From Fibrobacter sp. (GTDB taxonomy: Bacteria > Fibrobacterota > Fibrobacteria > Fibrobacterales > Fibrobacteraceae), in assembly GCA_024398835.1 (NCBI GenBank), contig JAKSIK010000011.1, positions 1 through 64,000 of the forward strand: 64,000 nt of DNA, read 5' to 3'. Below the pieces are notes generated by a model. That model was not told where the DNA came from. It worked only from the letters and a program-made list of their open reading frames with translations, and did not search any database. Made by a program: the position numbers and the translations under genes. Within the stretch, counting starts at the first letter, position 1. The number at the start of each line of letters is the position of its first letter. Below, piece by piece: positions 61,193 through 64,000 of the stretch.

Positions 61193-62361
61193 GCTTCACT
61201 CCTCGTGTATTCAAAACCCTCATAATGATGGGTATCAACACCATCGGCACTGTTCATGTAGGGCTCATATATTTTTGTACCTGCATCAGCCTTGGAAATG
61301 TTCAGCAAGATTCCAATGAACAATGCAGAAAAAATCAAATTCGTTCCGCCAAAACTCAAGAATGGCAAAGGTTGCCCAGTTGTGGGGAATAGTCCTGTAC
61401 TCACGCATACGTGAATCAAGAAATTCAGGAATAAAGATATCGTCAATGCTACCGCCATATACTTCCCAAAACGCGAGGAGGAATGACGAGCAATTTCAAA
61501 ACCCTGATAGAAAATAACAGCAAACAACGCAAGGACGAAGAATGTTCCCACAAAGCCAAATTCTTCCCCTACCACAGAATAGACCACATCTTTGTGGGCT
61601 TCCGGCAAATACCCTAATTTTTGCATTCCCATACCAATTCCGGTTCCCGTCCAGCCCCCATTTCCAAGAGCTTCTATAGCATGCAAACTTTGATGTGCGG
61701 ATTCATGATACTGTTCAGGATTCAAGAACGCTAAAATACGCTTCGAGGTATGAGATTTCACCAAGAGTACAATCAGCCCTATGGGAATGCAACCACCCAA
61801 GACACAAGCGAGATACTTGAGCCGTGCCCCTGCCACCAAAAGAACCGCAAGGAGTATTCCAGCAAAGAGAAGTAGCATGGAATAATTCGGCTGCAGCGCC
61901 AAAAGTATTGCAGAAATTCCAAAAGGAATTGCCGGCTGAATGATGCTGCATTTCAAAGACTTGATTTCCATTCCTGCAACAGACAACTTTGCGCAAACCA
62001 TGGCAATAAGGCCCAACTTCAAAATTTCTGAAGGCTGGATACCCCAAATCCAGCGACTAGCCCCCTTCACATTACCGCCAGCCACAATAGCCGCAATGGT
62101 AAGCACAATTCCTATGCAGAATACCACTCGAGCACCTTTTTTCCATACACTATAATCAACGCGCGAAACAATCATCATCAAAATCAAAGCGATACCAACT
62201 TTTTGCAAGTGGGCCTTCAGATAATATTCTGGAGGAAGCCCCAAACGCAACGCATGGGGTGTTGAAGCGGTATAGACAACAACAATGCCAAAGCATATCA
62301 ACAATAACGTTGACAGCAACAGCCACTTGTTAATGCCTGATTTTTGAGTTCCCTTCAACAT
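61189..62361 (-). CDS. ftsW: Peptidoglycan polymerase FtsW
   Basis: SEDS-family glycosyltransferase of the divisome, 390 residues with about ten helices. Family marks are GASRWIWGIQPSEILKLGLIAMVCAKL, the large external loop with HQSLHAIEALGNGGWTGTGIGMGMQKLGYLPEAHKDVVYSVVGEEFGF, and GLFPTTGQPLPFLSFGGTNLI. It follows murF by 22 nt; mraY and murD, normally placed here, are missing. RodA is a related alternative but the dcw context favours FtsW. Confidence 0.95.
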   Translation of the reverse strand: MLKGTQKSGINKWLLLSTLLLICFGIVVVYTASTPHALRLGLPPEYYLKAHLQKVGIALILMMIVSRVDYSVWKKGARVVFCIGIVLTIAAIVAGGNVKGASRWIWGIQPSEILKLGLIAMVCAKLSVAGMEIKSLKCSIIQPAIPFGISAILLALQPNYSMLLLFAGILLAVLLVAGARLKYLACVLGGCIPIGLIVLLVKSHTSKRILAFLNPEQYHESAHQSLHAIEALGNGGWTGTGIGMGMQKLGYLPEAHKDVVYSVVGEEFGFVGTFFVLALFAVIFYQGFEIARHSSSRFGKYMAVALTISLFLNFLIHVCVSTGLFPTTGQPLPFLSFGGTNLIFSALFIGILLNISKADAGTKIYEPYMNSADGVDTHHYEGFEYTRSEA

Positions 62362-62383
62362 TGTTCGCTCAGATTCCTATTCC

Positions 62384-63772
62384 TTACATCTTGATGACTG
62401 TTTTCAGTTTCAAGAGGCTATCCACCACTTGTTCCATCTTCATACCACGAGAGCCTTTCACCAAAAGCACATCACCTTCAGCCACCACATCTTCCAAAAA
62501 TTCAATGACTTCTTGGACCGTTTCAAAATGGTAAGCGGCCTTCATGCCTTTTTCCTTGGCGCCCTTCACAAAGTTCTTCGCCTCTTCGCCTACAGCCAAG
62601 AGAAGGTCAAAATTCATTTCCGGCACCATATTTCCAATGCTGCGATGAAGTTCCTTGGAAGCCTTGCCCAGTTCCAGCATATCGCCGAGAACAGCGATGC
62701 GACAGCCCTTCACATTCATATTTCCAATAGTCTGAAGAGCCATTTTTGTAGAAGAGGGGTTGGCATTATAGCAGTCAGAAACAATCTTAAAGCCATTGCC
62801 CTTACGAATTTCCATACGCATATTGGTCGCGCGGAACCCTGCCAGAGCATTGGCAATTTCTGCCTTGGAAATATGGAAGGTTTCACCAACTGCAATAGCA
62901 GCAAGCGCATTGTAGAGGTTGTGAGAGCCCGGCACACTCAATTCAAAACGCGTACGGCCCACATAGAAGCAAGCGCAGGCGTTTTCGTTCCATGTCAACT
63001 TTTCAGGCTTAATCACGCCACGGCGCACACCAAATGTCAGCACTTTCACATTGCGGGTACTGCGAACTTTGCAAAGGCGCGGATCGTCCGCATTCACAAT
63101 CAAAGTACCGCCCTTCTTGAGGCCATCCTTGATGGTAATCTTCTCGCGGAAAACGCCATCCAAATCACCCAAACGTTCCAAATGGCTTGCACCAATGTTG
63201 GTAATCACAGCCACATCGGGCTCCGTAGCCATAGAAAGCGGATGAATTTCATTAGGACCGCTAGTTCCCATTTCCACAACTGCAGCCTCATGAGAATGCT
63301 TCAGCTGGAAAAGCGTCATGGGAACGCCAATATGATTATTGAAGTTGCCCTGAGTAGCATGAGTATTGAACTTTGTGGAGAGTACTGTCTTCACCATCTC
63401 TTTCGTGGTGGTCTTGCCGTTACTGCCCGTAATAGCAACCTTCTTCACATCAAAGCGCTGCTGATAGCCCTTGGCAAGTTTGAGAAGAGCCTTGGTGGTA
63501 TCTTCCACCGGGGCAAACATTTTAAAGGTATTCTGTTGGGCGGTTTCCTGATTTACAACACTCATCAGAGCTCCATCCTTTTCCATCTGGGTGACAAACT
63601 GGTGGGCGTCAAAACGAGCGCCCTTGATTGGCCAAAACACAACGCCTTTGGCCTTTTCGCGGGAATCCATGCAAAGATTCACCTTTCGCTTGAGATTCTT
63701 TGCGGGAACACCTATGGAATTCACTTCCAAGATGTCCAGCATCTCTTGCACTGTTATTTCTAGTTTCAGCAT
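62384..63772 (-). CDS. murF: UDP-N-acetylmuramoyl-tripeptide--D-alanyl-D-alanine ligase
   Basis: Adds D-Ala-D-Ala to the UDP-MurNAc tripeptide. The protein has 462 residues. ATP site GSNGKTTTKEM (about 116-126), EMGTSGPNEIHPLS, NIGASHLERLGDLDGV, PGSHNLYNALAAIA and DCYNANPSSTKMAL are diagnostic. It overlaps the end of murE by 7 nt. It keeps the usual murE-murF order of dcw clusters. Confidence 0.96.
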   Translation of the reverse strand: MLKLEITVQEMLDILEVNSIGVPAKNLKRKVNLCMDSREKAKGVVFWPIKGARFDAHQFVTQMEKDGALMSVVNQETAQQNTFKMFAPVEDTTKALLKLAKGYQQRFDVKKVAITGSNGKTTTKEMVKTVLSTKFNTHATQGNFNNHIGVPMTLFQLKHSHEAAVVEMGTSGPNEIHPLSMATEPDVAVITNIGASHLERLGDLDGVFREKITIKDGLKKGGTLIVNADDPRLCKVRSTRNVKVLTFGVRRGVIKPEKLTWNENACACFYVGRTRFELSVPGSHNLYNALAAIAVGETFHISKAEIANALAGFRATNMRMEIRKGNGFKIVSDCYNANPSSTKMALQTIGNMNVKGCRIAVLGDMLELGKASKELHRSIGNMVPEMNFDLLLAVGEEAKNFVKGAKEKGMKAAYHFETVQEVIEFLEDVVAEGDVLLVKGSRGMKMEQVVDSLLKLKTVIKM

Positions 63773-64000
63773 TTTTCCATTGCCTTCACCGCTTCTTCGC
63801 GGTCGTCAAAATGATGCTTCGTCTTGCCGATAATCTGATAGTCCTCATGACCTTTACCTGCAATGACCAGCCAATCGCCATCCTTCAATGCAGCACACGC
63901 ACGCTGAATAGCGATTGCACGATTTTCTTCCACTTCAAACTTGTCCGTCTTCATTCCTGCAAGAACATCCTTAATGATGTCCGCAGGATTTTCCGTGCGG
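63766..64000 (-). CDS. murE: MurE ligase, C-terminal part (cut by window edge)
   Basis: The last 77 residues of UDP-MurNAc-dipeptide ligase; the reading frame runs off the right edge. RTENPADIIKDVLAGM matches the family's ENP loop in the third domain, which helps recognise the amino acid added at position 3. DGDWLVIAGKGHEDYQIIGKTKHHFDDREEA is the standard C-terminal signature. The preceding DNPR needed to distinguish diaminopimelate from lysine specificity is only partly visible (the final Arg). It overlaps murF by 7 nt. Confidence 0.93.
   Translation of the reverse strand, partial: RTENPADIIKDVLAGMKTDKFEVEENRAIAIQRACAALKDGDWLVIAGKGHEDYQIIGKTKHHFDDREEAVKAMEKC

Noticed and set aside
62429..63763. 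Plus-strand open frame of 444 codons antisense to murF
   Set aside because: Shadow frame; murF motifs on the minus strand are complete.

Overview
The window looks like chromosomal DNA of a Fibrobacter-type bacterium (FCB supergroup, Fibrobacterota). The evidence is two lipoproteins with the Fibrobacter paralogous (FISUMP) domain, serine-rich linkers, giant secreted GLUG-repeat proteins with a Por-secretion-like C-terminal tail, and a recurrent Bacteroidetes-like TAnnTTTG promoter box. The taxon is inferred from gene content only; no 16S gene is present.

Layout. 1-2.0 kb: a SulP anion transporter (minus). 2.1-15.0 kb: one plus-strand run of relA/spoT, an unknown gene and nuoA-BC-D-H-I-J-K-L-M-N. 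This is a complex I operon with fused NuoB-NuoC and no NuoE/F/G. 15.08 kb: tRNA-Arg(CCU). 15.7-26.7 kb: three tandem minus-strand GLUG-repeat secreted proteins with 2, 3 and 4 large modules and near-identical ends. 26.9-32.5 kb: a FISUMP lipoprotein, two tandem sodium symporters, an AhbC-like radical SAM enzyme and a small basic protein. 32.6-36.8 kb: folK-dNK-panC (minus) and rho (plus). 36.8-39.7 kb: an AT-rich accessory patch with an ORF6N protein, a DUF2971 protein and a second FISUMP lipoprotein. 40.1-48.6 kb: proC, a sigma-54 activator, a DUF4143 ATPase lying between 33-bp direct repeats, an operon of TraB-like protein, ABC ATPase, permease and a Pro/Ala-rich secreted protein, then nspC. 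48.6-53.2 kb: a second accessory patch with a GNAT gene and a tiny upstream ORF, a two-gene methyltransferase plus DUF262-HNH putative restriction system, and a lipoprotein with an apparent AUU start. 53.3-54.9 kb: tsaE and an rlmI-like methyltransferase. 55.0-64.0 kb: the minus-strand dcw cluster murE(partial)-murF-ftsW-murG-murC-ftsQ-ftsA-ftsZ, lacking mraY, murD and ddl at their usual places.

How it fits together. The core genes cover respiration, stringent response, cofactor synthesis, transcription termination, polyamine synthesis, tRNA modification and cell-wall/division. They are GC-richer and tightly packed, with 1-10 nt overlaps. The accessory patches are visibly AT-richer and carry the candidates for defence or mobility. 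The best leads for something under-described are the DUF262-HNH/EcoRI-type methyltransferase pair, the ORF6N protein with an HxR(x)4D phospholipase-D-like motif, the DUF4143 module flanked by direct repeats, and the stepwise GLUG protein family. A TAnnTTTG box sits only 4-6 nt upstream of several start codons, which suggests leaderless mRNAs.
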